From: JAJRVH01 sp964505995
GTDB taxonomy: Bacteria; Pseudomonadota; Zetaproteobacteria; Mariprofundales; Mariprofundaceae
Direction of reading: 5' to 3'
DNA: 15,521 bases
NCBI GenBank assembly: GCA_964505995.1
Contig: CAZDLB010000038.1
Location: 1-15,521 of the forward strand
Positions 1 to 6,052 of this stretch are shown here, one piece after another (the stretch's first letter is position 1; each line of letters opens with the position of its first letter). The notes beneath the pieces are model-generated. The model ran no database searches. It saw nothing but the letters and a program-made list of their open reading frames with translations, and had not been told where the DNA came from. The translations under genes and the position numbers were made by a program.

Positions 1-55
1 ACAAAGCGGACAACTCATGTGCTACAAAAACGGACAGGTCTATTTGTTGCTAACA
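1..55. repeat. Imperfect tandem repeats, possible end of an insertion sequence
   Basis: Two related units of about 24 nt lie side by side, roughly 7-30 and 31-55. Each begins CGGACA and ends in a GCTA-CA-like stretch. The short motif ACAAA-(g/aa)-CGGACA occurs at 1-12 and again at 24-36. Several short repeats close to a terminus ending in CA (TG on the other strand) are typical of IS21-like and similar insertion-sequence ends. No transposase is visible because the window begins here. The IS reading is an inference; the repeats themselves are seen directly. Confidence 0.35.
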
Positions 56-72
56 CCGTAGCAGTTCCGGGA

Positions 73-100
73 TTGGCAAGCGCGTCCACGCAGCTATACT
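73..100 (+). promoter_or_regulatory. Sigma70-type promoter of dnaQ
   Basis: A -35 box TTGGCA (73-78) and a -10 box TATACT (95-100) are separated by 16 nt; each matches the consensus at five of six positions. The expected start of transcription is about 106-107, which coincides with the dnaQ ATG at 107, so the mRNA would have no leader. No Shine-Dalgarno sequence precedes the ATG, which agrees with this. Confidence 0.6.
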
Positions 101-106
101 TGCATC

Positions 107-850
107 ATGCGCCTGATCATGCTGGATACCGAGACCACCGGCCTTTCGCCACAGGGTGGCGACCGCATGGTCGAGATCGGCGCCATCGAGGTGCATCAGC
201 GCCATATCCGCAGGGACCGCGTCTTCCATCACTACCTCAATCCGGGACGCCCGATCCCGGCCGAGGTTGTCCGCATCCACGGCATTGACGATGCGAAGGT
301 ACGCGACTGCCCCCGTTTCCCGGAGATCGCTGAGGATTTCCTGGACTTCATCGACGGGGCCACGCTGGTCATCCACAATGCCTCGTTCGACCTCGGCTTC
401 ATCATGACCGAGCTGCGGGAGGCCGGGCTGCCGGATATCCAGGATGTGCCGGTCATCGACACGCTGGCCTATGCCAGGAAACGCCATCCGAATCAGCGCA
501 ACAGCCTGGATGCGCTCTGCGATCGCTACCGGATCGATCGCGGCCATCGTACACTTCACGGCGCGCTTCTCGACTCGGAGCTGCTGGCCGAGGTCTATCT
601 GGCCATGACCGGCGGACGCCAGTTTTCGCTGGGCATGGACATCCCCAGCCAGCCGGCTGCCAGCTTCGTGCAGCTGCCCGAACAGGCCCGGGGGCGGGAT
701 GAGCAGGCTGAAACGGCACGCATCATGCAACGTCCGTCGCCTCCCATCGCTCCTGAGGAGGAAGACGCGCACAGGGCGCTGATGGAGCGCATCCATCGCG
801 AAAGCGGGGGGCAACTGATCTGGCAGGTTGAGAGTCCGGAAGCGGCCTGA
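107..850 (+). CDS. dnaQ: DNA polymerase III subunit epsilon (3'-5' proofreading exonuclease)
   Basis: This is the proofreading exonuclease of the replicative polymerase, which removes mispaired 3' ends and binds the alpha subunit. The 247-residue product is close to the E. coli length (243). The DEDDh catalytic set is complete: D7 and E9 in LDTETTG, D95 in NASFD, and H151 and D156 in the HGALLDSELL block. Residues from about 190 to the end form the variable linker and the alpha-binding tail. The start at 107 keeps the first beta strand (MRLIMLDTETTG); the next ATG at 119 would cut it. There is no Shine-Dalgarno sequence, and the promoter at 73-100 predicts a leaderless message. tRNA-Gly begins 8 nt after the stop, much as E. 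coli dnaQ is followed by a tRNA gene. Identification is secure. Confidence 0.96.
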   Translation: MRLIMLDTETTGLSPQGGDRMVEIGAIEVHQRHIRRDRVFHHYLNPGRPIPAEVVRIHGIDDAKVRDCPRFPEIAEDFLDFIDGATLVIHNASFDLGFIMTELREAGLPDIQDVPVIDTLAYARKRHPNQRNSLDALCDRYRIDRGHRTLHGALLDSELLAEVYLAMTGGRQFSLGMDIPSQPAASFVQLPEQARGRDEQAETARIMQRPSPPIAPEEEDAHRALMERIHRESGGQLIWQVESPEAA

Positions 851-858
851 TTGATCGC

Positions 859-932
859 GCGGGTGTAGTTCAATGGTAGAACATCAGCTTCCCAAGCTGA
901 ATACGAGGGTTCGATTCCCTTCACCCGCTCCA
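859..932 (+). tRNA. tRNA-Gly (anticodon CCC), CCA encoded
   Basis: A full cloverleaf can be drawn. The acceptor stem GCGGGTG (859-865) pairs with CACCCGC (922-928), followed by discriminator T929 and an encoded CCA (930-932). The anticodon stem TCAGC/GCTGA (884-888 and 896-900) encloses the loop TTCCCAA, giving anticodon CCC at 891-893, which reads GGG glycine codons. The T arm carries GGTTCGATTCC. The gene starts 8 nt after the dnaQ stop and no separate promoter is obvious, so it may be cut out of a dnaQ read-through transcript. Confidence 0.97.
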
Positions 933-946
933 ATTCTTCTTCGCCA

Positions 947-1567
947 GTGAAGCCTTCCCGCTGGCGGCTTGAGCTGGACGCAGGCAACCGGAAGCTTGTC
1001 GCCCAGGCCGGCGAACTCATCGTGCTTATCGGCGGTCCGGGCAAGAGCGCCTGGCTGTCCCGGCTGGCGGGCCTCGAGGCGATGCCGGCCGGCATGCGGC
1101 TTGAGCGCACAGGCCTGGACGACTGCGTCATCCGGCTGCGTTTCGATCGCCATCCACCGCTGTGGCTCGGCGGCTGTGTCCGTGAGGAGCTCGAGTTCGG
1201 CCTGAAGGTCCGCCCCGATGAACAGCAGCTGCGCCAGGCCCTTGACGACTGGGGGCTGGACGGGCTCGATCCGGGCCAGGACATCGAAGGGCTGAGCCGG
1301 CTGCAGGGTTTGCGGCTGACGATGGCCGCCATGCAGCTGGCCGGGGCGGATCTGATGCTGCTGGATGCGCCCTGTGATGCACTGTCCCAGGCCGAAGCCA
1401 TGGATTTTGCGGCCCGGCTTGCGACCCAGGCCCGGAAGCAAGCGGCCATCGTGGTCGTTTCGGCCAATCGCTGGCAGGATTGGACCCGGGTTGCCGACCG
1501 CTTCTGGAGGGTGGTCGATGCCTCATCCCTTCCCGAGCAGGTATCCAAGGAGGCGCCGGGTGACTGA
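947..1567 (+). CDS. Degenerate ABC-transporter ATPase-like protein, probable pseudoenzyme
   Basis: The 206-residue product has the overall layout of an ABC ATPase nucleotide-binding domain. Its N-terminal half (LIGGPGKSAW, then LSRLAGL, and later CVREELEFGL) resembles energy-coupling-factor-type ATPases. Nearly every catalytic motif is eroded. The P-loop keeps GKS but is about two residues short. The Q-loop Gln is replaced (RFD), the signature reads LSRLQ instead of LSGGQ, Walker B reads LMLLDAP with Ala for the catalytic Glu, and the switch His is replaced in VSANR. No permease lies beside it. The start is GTG 14 nt after the tRNA CCA, with no Shine-Dalgarno sequence; it was chosen because it leaves the usual 25 or so residues before the P-loop. 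The end overlaps the probable zapD start. The true function is unknown; a nucleotide-sensing or structural role is only inference. Confidence 0.75.
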   Translation: MKPSRWRLELDAGNRKLVAQAGELIVLIGGPGKSAWLSRLAGLEAMPAGMRLERTGLDDCVIRLRFDRHPPLWLGGCVREELEFGLKVRPDEQQLRQALDDWGLDGLDPGQDIEGLSRLQGLRLTMAAMQLAGADLMLLDAPCDALSQAEAMDFAARLATQARKQAAIVVVSANRWQDWTRVADRFWRVVDASSLPEQVSKEAPGD

Positions 1568-2336
1568 CATGGTCCGTTTTTCCTTTGCGCTGACCCCACG
1601 CATGCGCGCCTATCTCGATCTGCGCGATGCGATGGTGGAACTGCGGCAGGCCTGGCAGACGCAGCAGACGAGGCCATGGCTGCTGGCCGCCTGCGACCTG
1701 CGCGCCTCGCTGCTGGGTGAACAGGGGCGCAAGAACGCGCTGCCGGAACTGATCGCGCTGATTCTGGCGATGCAGGAGCACCTGCAGCAACTGGCCGAGG
1801 AATCGCCGCAGTATCGGCAGGCGATCGAGCAGACCTGTGAAAGGCTTGACGGACATGCCCAGACCCTGCAGCAGGGGCTGACCGAAGCATGGGATTTCCT
1901 TGGTCGCGACGCGCTGATCAATGCCTGCCTGAATGCGCTGAAGAAGCAGGACTGGCTTGGCCACAAGCCGGCCCTGCCCCAGAGCCTGGCGGCTCTCTGG
2001 CCCGGCTATGCCTCCGAGGCCGGGCGGCTGATGCAGATGCTGCAGCCGCTTGAGCAGGCCATCTCGGAGCTGGATGGAATGCTCAACGATTATGTGCAAT
2101 GGCAGCCCGCCGTGGCCGCCGAGGGCTGTGGTCAGATCACGCCGGAGCGCGGCACCGTGTTCGGTCTGCTCGTGATCGGGCTGAAGCAGGAGGACGTGGC
2201 CGCCGGCATCGTGCCGAATGTGTCCGGCAACCGGCATGCCATCCGGCTGCGCTTTCAGCGCTGGCAGCCCGGACAGCCGCCGGCCGAGGTCCACGAGGAC
2301 ATCGACTACGCAATGATGCTGGTTCCGGTGGCATGA
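1560..2336 (+). CDS. zapD: Cell division protein ZapD (YacF family)
   Basis: ZapD bundles FtsZ protofilaments at the division ring. The product (258 residues, or 255 from the ATG) is near the E. coli length of 247. The C-terminal segment PNVSGNRHAIRLRFQRW matches the family block that reads PQISGHKSRFAIRF in E. coli, and the rest is largely alpha-helical as expected. The location directly before yacG is the classic zapD-yacG arrangement. Two starts are possible. GTG at 1560 has the strong site AAGGAGG (1547-1553) 6 nt upstream; ATG at 1569 would be 15 nt away. I prefer the GTG on spacing. It overlaps the end of the ABC-like gene by 8 nt, so translation is probably coupled. coaE, the usual upstream partner, is absent here. 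Confidence 0.88.
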   Translation: MTDMVRFSFALTPRMRAYLDLRDAMVELRQAWQTQQTRPWLLAACDLRASLLGEQGRKNALPELIALILAMQEHLQQLAEESPQYRQAIEQTCERLDGHAQTLQQGLTEAWDFLGRDALINACLNALKKQDWLGHKPALPQSLAALWPGYASEAGRLMQMLQPLEQAISELDGMLNDYVQWQPAVAAEGCGQITPERGTVFGLLVIGLKQEDVAAGIVPNVSGNRHAIRLRFQRWQPGQPPAEVHEDIDYAMMLVPVA

Positions 2337-2524
2337 CCATGAAACAGAAGCAACCAGCCTTCCGCTGCCCGCAGTGCCGCCGGCCGGTGCAACGCGATGC
2401 ACCGGATTTTCCATTCTGCAGCGAACGCTGCCGCATCATCGATCTCGGCCACTGGGCCGCCGGCGATTATCGCATCGCCGGCGAACCCGCGCCGATCCCG
2501 GACGACGATGAGCCATCCTTCTGA
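2333..2524 (+). CDS. yacG: DNA gyrase inhibitor YacG (zinc-ribbon protein)
   Basis: YacG is a small zinc protein that binds the GyrB C-terminal region and blocks DNA binding by gyrase. The product is 63 residues, a normal length for the family. The four zinc ligands are visible: C12 and C15 in CPQC, and C29 and C33 in CSERC, followed by the typical IDLGHWAAGDYRI segment and an acidic tail. The start ATG overlaps the zapD stop in an ATGA arrangement, which suggests coupled translation. A second in-frame ATG lies two codons downstream at 2339. Identification is secure. Confidence 0.93.
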   Translation: MTMKQKQPAFRCPQCRRPVQRDAPDFPFCSERCRIIDLGHWAAGDYRIAGEPAPIPDDDEPSF

Positions 2525-2996
2525 GGACAAGACTTCCGCAGGCAGCCCGGCCGAGACGAAGGTCATCAGCCCGCGCTTCGTCTATGCCGCGATCAGCGCG
2601 GCGCTGCTGCTGCCGGTGATCGTCTGGCCGCTCAGCCTCTGGGGCGAGGCCAGTCTGAATCCGTCGGTGGACATCCAGCGCATCTGGCTCGCCGCCGGCA
2701 TCGCGCTGCTGCTGTGTGCGGTGTCGGCGGACTCGGTGCTTGGCTACCGCCAGAGCAGCCTGTCGCCGATGTTTGCCGCGCTGTGGGTGCTGTTTGCGAG
2801 CCTGGGCGTCTCGATCAGCCTGAGGCTGGAACAGGGCGCGCTGATCCTGGCCAGCTGTTTTGCGCTGCATGCGCTGCGCTCCGGCCGCCGCCTGTGGCAG
2901 GGACGCGACGACTGGTGGCTCTGGCCGGCCTGGGCGCGCGATTCGCTGGCCGCGATCGCGTTCTTTGTCTGGAACCATCTGATCCTGCATGGCTGA
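2508..2996 (+). CDS. Small integral membrane protein of unknown function
   Basis: I do not recognise a family for this 162-residue protein. After a polar N-terminus of about 23 residues there are four or five hydrophobic segments, near residues 27-48, 62-82, 86-106, 111-125 and 142-160, so it is predicted to be an inner-membrane protein. The tail is rich in Trp and Arg (WWLWPAWARD). The start ATG lies 17 nt inside the end of yacG, and the stop lies 6 nt inside yceF, so it is part of one tightly packed plus-strand operon and is very likely translated. No enzymatic motif is visible. Confidence 0.75.
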   Translation: MSHPSEDKTSAGSPAETKVISPRFVYAAISAALLLPVIVWPLSLWGEASLNPSVDIQRIWLAAGIALLLCAVSADSVLGYRQSSLSPMFAALWVLFASLGVSISLRLEQGALILASCFALHALRSGRRLWQGRDDWWLWPAWARDSLAAIAFFVWNHLILHG

Positions 2997-3573
2997 ATCC
3001 CAGGCATGCGGGCCGCTGATGCTGGCCTCGACGTCTCCGTATCGCGCAAAGCTTCTGAGCCGGCTTGGGCTGCCGTTCGAAACCTATGATCCATGCTTCG
3101 ACGAATGCGCCGATGCCTCGCTGCCGCCGGAAGAACTCGTCCGCATCAATACGCTGGGCAAGGCGGAGAGCCTGAGGACGCGCTTGCCGCATGCCCGCAT
3201 CATCGCCTCGGACCAGATCGCAGTCTGTGAGGACCGCATCCTCGGCAAACCCGGAAGCTTCGAGCGCGCCGTTGAGCAGCTGCGCTTTCTCGCCGGCCGG
3301 GAGGCATGCTTCATGACCGGCGTCTGCCTCGTGGATGCCGAGGCAAGCCGCTATGCGATGTTGCCGTGCCGCATCCGTTTCCGGCGGCTTACCGGCGATG
3401 AGATCCGCCGCTATGTCGAGATCGACCGGCCGCTCGACTGCGCCGGCAGCTTCAAGTCCGAATCGCTGGGCATCGCGCTGTTCGAACGCTTTGATTGCCC
3501 CGATCCGACCGCCCTGATCGGTCTGCCGCTGATGCAGCTCTGCGAATGGCTGCGGCCGCTTTCGCCGCGCTAG
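2989..3573 (+). CDS. yceF: Maf-family nucleotide pyrophosphatase, YceF type (7-methyl-GTP)
   Basis: Maf proteins hydrolyse non-canonical nucleoside triphosphates to monophosphates; the YceF branch prefers 7-methyl-GTP. The 194-residue product has the expected blocks: LASTSPYRAKLL near residues 12-23, the catalytic-base segment SDQIAV with D75, GKPGS at 86-90, and CAGSFKSESLGIALFER at 151-167, which is closely like the YceF sequence CAGSFKSEGFGITLFER. It ends with GLPL near 178-181. The choice of YceF over YhdE rests on that block and on SDQ. The ATG overlaps the preceding membrane-protein gene by 8 nt. Its TAG stop shares the palindrome CTAG with the stop of the convergent yjdF gene. Confidence 0.92.
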   Translation: MAESQACGPLMLASTSPYRAKLLSRLGLPFETYDPCFDECADASLPPEELVRINTLGKAESLRTRLPHARIIASDQIAVCEDRILGKPGSFERAVEQLRFLAGREACFMTGVCLVDAEASRYAMLPCRIRFRRLTGDEIRRYVEIDRPLDCAGSFKSESLGIALFERFDCPDPTALIGLPLMQLCEWLRPLSPR

Positions 3574-4181
3574 TCACTCAGCCGCCGCAGCTGGGCGTCG
3601 TGATAGCGGCCGAGCAGCAGCAGGGACGCCATCGCCGAAATCAGCGCCAGGAACATGTCCCACTGGGTATCCCAGACATCGCCCTGGGTGGCCAGGAAGG
3701 CGACGGCCTCATCGCCGCTGGCCAGCGCCACCCACCACTCCAGCAGCTCATAGAAGGCGCTGATCGCCAGACAGATGCAGGTGACGATGAAGAACAGCCA
3801 CTTGCCAGGCTTAAGCGGACTCAGCCGCAGCAGGATCTCGCGCGCGATAATCGCCGGGATGAAGCCCTGGGCCACATGGCCGACCCGGTCGTAGTAGTTG
3901 CGCGCCAGATCGAAGCTGTCGCGCAGCCAGTTGAACAGCGGCATCTCGGCATAGGTGTAGTGGCCGCCGATCATCAGAATGACGCTGTGGATCAGGATCA
4001 GCGTATAGCTCAGATCCGTCAGCCGGAAACGCCGGTAGGTCAACAGCAGGATCAGCAGGCCGATCAGGGCCGGAAACACCTCGAGTATCCAGGTGAAATA
4101 GTCATGCGGACGCCAGGCCGACCAGCCCAGCACCAGCATGAATGCCGCCAGCAGAAACAGATGGTATCGCTTCGCATCCAT
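3570..4181 (-). CDS. yjdF: DUF2238 inner-membrane protein, YjdF-like
   Basis: This 203-residue polytopic membrane protein matches the DUF2238/YjdF family. The characteristic blocks are GGHYTYAE near 72-79, RNYYDRVGHVAQGFIPAIIAREIL split around 94-117, FYELLEWW near 143-150, and QGDVWDTQWDMFLAL near 166-180. About six transmembrane helices are predicted. The family has no settled biochemical role; the conserved His, Glu and Asp residues lie near or within membrane segments. The ATG comes 1 nt after the folA stop (TGA-G-ATG), so it is the last gene of a thyA-folA-yjdF unit and is probably translated by re-initiation. The stop overlaps that of yceF on the other strand by 4 nt. Confidence 0.9.
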   Translation of the reverse strand: MDAKRYHLFLLAAFMLVLGWSAWRPHDYFTWILEVFPALIGLLILLLTYRRFRLTDLSYTLILIHSVILMIGGHYTYAEMPLFNWLRDSFDLARNYYDRVGHVAQGFIPAIIAREILLRLSPLKPGKWLFFIVTCICLAISAFYELLEWWVALASGDEAVAFLATQGDVWDTQWDMFLALISAMASLLLLGRYHDAQLRRLSD

Positions 4182-4182
4182 C

Positions 4183-4668
4183 TCAGATGCGCTCCATGAT
4201 CAGAAAGCTGTAGGCATAGGGGTTCTTCGCATCGGGCGGATGATCCTCGCGATGCGTCTCGAGCCAGGCGCTGCGATCGAAATCGGGAAACCACGCATCG
4301 CCCTCGAAGGCATGATGCACGAGCGTCATGTACAGTCGGTCGGCTTCCGGCAGGAACAGCGCATAGATCTCCGCCCCTCCCATGACCATCAGCTCCTCCG
4401 CACCGCTGGCCTCGAAGAGCTGCAGGGCCTCGGGCAGGGAATGCACGACGCTGCATCCCGGAATCGCGATATCCCGTCGCGTCAGGACGATGTTCGTGCG
4501 TCCGGGCAGCGGCCGGCCGATGGACTCATAGGTTTTGCGCCCCATCAGCACCGGCTTGCCCATCGTCTGCCTGCGAAACCAGGTCATGTCGGCCGGAAGA
4601 TGCCACGGCAGCCGGTTGTTGCGGCCGATCAGGCCGTTCTCGTCCTGCCCCCAGATCAGCGAGATCAC
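4183..4668 (-). CDS. folA: Dihydrofolate reductase
   Basis: Dihydrofolate reductase reduces dihydrofolate to tetrahydrofolate with NADPH and recycles the cofactor oxidised by thymidylate synthase next door. The product is 161 residues (E. coli 159). Key residues are in place: the catalytic acid D27 in LPADM, the Met20-loop region ending PWHLP, the glutamate-contacting R57 in LPGRTN, and the NADPH motif MGGAEIY at 96-102. The start is GTG at 4668, 6 nt after the thyA stop, giving MISLIWGQDENGLIG; no better start fits the N-terminal strand. An unusual Trp occupies position 6, where E. coli has Ala near the cofactor site. It is co-transcribed with thyA. Confidence 0.95.
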   Translation of the reverse strand: MISLIWGQDENGLIGRNNRLPWHLPADMTWFRRQTMGKPVLMGRKTYESIGRPLPGRTNIVLTRRDIAIPGCSVVHSLPEALQLFEASGAEELMVMGGAEIYALFLPEADRLYMTLVHHAFEGDAWFPDFDRSAWLETHREDHPPDAKNPYAYSFLIMERI

Positions 4669-4674
4669 GATCGT

Positions 4675-5485
4675 TCAGACGGCGATTGGCGCCCGGATGG
4701 CCGGGTAGCACTGATAGTTGCTCAGCTCGAAGTCCTCGAAGGTAAAGGCAAAGATGTCCCGGACGTCCGGATTCAGACGCATCGACGGCAGCGGATAGGG
4801 ATCGCGCGCCAGCTGCGTCTCGACCTGCTCCCTGTGATTGGCATACAGATGCGCATCGCCGAAGGTATGCACGAAGTCGCCCGGCTCCAGATCGCAGACC
4901 TGCGCCACCATCATCGTCAACAGCGCATAGGAAGCGATATTGAACGGCACGCCGAGAAAGATGTCGGCGCTGCGCTGATACAGCTGGCAGGACAACCGGC
5001 CCTCGGCGACATAGAACTGGAAGAACGCATGGCAGGGCGCCAGCGCCATGNNNNNNNNNNNNNNNNNNNNNNNNNNNNNNNNNNNNNNNNNNNNNNNNNN
5101 NNNNNNNNNNNNNNNNNNNNNNNNNNNNNNNNNNNNNNNNNNNNNNNNNNATCTGGTCGATATGGCGGCCGTCCGGCGCCGGCCAGCTGCGCCACTGATA
5201 GCCGTAGATCGGCCCCAGATCGCCGGATTCCGTCGCCCATTCATCCCAGATTGTGACGCCATGCTCGTGCAGATAGGCCAGGTTCGTCTCCCCCTTCAGA
5301 AACCACAGAAGCTCATGGATGATCGATTTCAGATGCACCTTCTTCGTCGTGACCAGCGGAAAGCCCCGGCTGAGGTCAAAACGCATCTGGTAGCCGAACA
5401 CCGAGCGGGTGCCGGTGCCCGTCCGGTCTCCCTTGTCCACGCCGTGATCGCGGACATGCCGCATCAGATCAAGATAGGCCTTCAC
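4675..5485 (-). CDS. thyA: Thymidylate synthase, interrupted by an assembly gap
   Basis: ThyA methylates dUMP to dTMP using methylene-tetrahydrofolate. The 111 complete codons before the gap (to DGRHIDQ) and the 124 after it (from MALAPCHAFFQF) match the E. coli protein throughout, including DRTGTG, the catalytic C146 in APCHAF, the dUMP-binding QRSADIFLG and the FNIASYAL block. The segment lost in the 100-N run corresponds to E. coli residues 112-140, which hold the phosphate-binding RR pair. The two halves lie in different frames as written, which reflects the arbitrary gap length and not a mutation: 84 missing nt restore exactly 264 codons. The GTG start at 5485 has a GAGGGGAG ribosome site just upstream. 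Function is presumed intact. Confidence 0.95.
5051..5150. other. Assembly gap of exactly 100 N within thyA
   Basis: This is a run of exactly 100 unknown bases, a common placeholder length. From the flanking codons of thyA and the constant length of the family, the real missing sequence is predicted to be 84 nt. The bases themselves cannot be read. Confidence 0.97.
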
Positions 5486-5602
5486 GTTACTCCCCTCGTT
5501 GCTCCCGGGAACATCCCCGAAGATTTCCTGCCGCCGCAGAATCTGGATATGATGCCGCCGCTTCCCTAGGATGGCAAAGTATCCCAGCTTCGGAGAGGAA
5601 TC

Positions 5603-5974
5603 ATGCCAATCGCCAACAGCCTTCGCATCGGCCTTGTGTGCCTTGCTTTCGCCATCTCGGCAGCCGCCCACGCCCAGCCGCCCGCCCCGGCGCAGCAGCC
5701 GGCAGCGGCGAGCGAAGCGGCAAGCGGGAAAACGCAGAGCGAGAAGCCTGGCGGCCCGCTGTCACCGACGGACCGGATCGTGCTGCGCTTCATGGAACTG
5801 GATACCGACGCCAGCGAGGGCGTATCGTTCGACGAATACATGGCCATGGTCAACCAGCGGGCCGAGGACCGTTTCAGGTCCATGGACGCCAATCAGGATG
5901 AAGAGGTCAGCGAGGAGGAATTCCGCCAGTTCTGGCTGACGCGCAAGGCGCAATGGTATCGCCTGCGCCGCTGA
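5603..5974 (+). CDS. Secreted or periplasmic EF-hand protein
   Basis: This 123-residue protein has an N-terminal signal peptide (hydrophobic core about residues 8-21, likely cut after AHA at 24), then a Pro/Ala/Gln-rich linker to about residue 53, and a pair of EF-hand calcium loops. Loop 1 is residues 67-78 (D67, D69, S71, G73, E78) and loop 2 is residues 95-106 (D95, N97, D99, E106). Loop 2 has Glu at its sixth position+1, where Gly is usual (position 101), which may weaken it. The product is predicted to be exported and to bind calcium; its partner and role are unknown. The ATG is preceded by GAGAGGAA. It is divergent from thyA and the two share the intergenic region 5486-5602, where I see no convincing promoter boxes. 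Confidence 0.85.
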   Translation: MPIANSLRIGLVCLAFAISAAAHAQPPAPAQQPAAASEAASGKTQSEKPGGPLSPTDRIVLRFMELDTDASEGVSFDEYMAMVNQRAEDRFRSMDANQDEEVSEEEFRQFWLTRKAQWYRLRR

Positions 5975-5992
5975 CACAGGCCGGGCGCGGCT

Positions 5993-6020
5993 TTGACCGG
6001 CCAGGCCATTCGGTTATGAT
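5993..6020 (+). promoter_or_regulatory. Sigma70-type promoter of the bacteriohemerythrin gene
   Basis: A -35 box TTGACC (5993-5998) and a -10 box TATGAT (6015-6020) are separated by 16 nt; both match the consensus at five of six positions. The start of transcription would fall near 6027, giving a leader of about 26 nt that contains AGGAGG (6043-6048) before the ATG at 6053. Confidence 0.6.
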
Positions 6021-6052
6021 GGCAGCCGGCCGACTAGCCACCAGGAGGGTAT

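Noticed and set aside
947..1567. A working ABC-transporter ATPase
   Set aside because: The catalytic Glu, Q-loop Gln, switch His and LSGGQ signature are all missing, and no permease gene is nearby.
595..1890. Minus-strand open frame of 431 codons across dnaQ, the tRNA and the ABC-like gene
   Set aside because: It runs antisense through the tRNA and two recognised genes, with low-complexity Ser/Arg/Pro/Ala composition typical of GC-rich shadow frames.
5486..5602. Possible promoter with a TATGAT box between thyA and the EF-hand gene
   Set aside because: A TATGAT-like box is present near 5549-5554, but no acceptable -35 box lies at the right distance, so it is not listed as a feature.
4526..5671. 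Reading thyA as frameshifted or as a pseudogene because its halves are in different frames
   Set aside because: The frame change coincides exactly with the 100-N placeholder; an 84-nt gap restores a 264-codon gene.
5979..6002. Inverted repeat GGCCGG/CCGGCC after the EF-hand gene as a terminator
   Set aside because: It has a 12-nt loop and no following T run, and overlaps the -35 box of the hemerythrin promoter.
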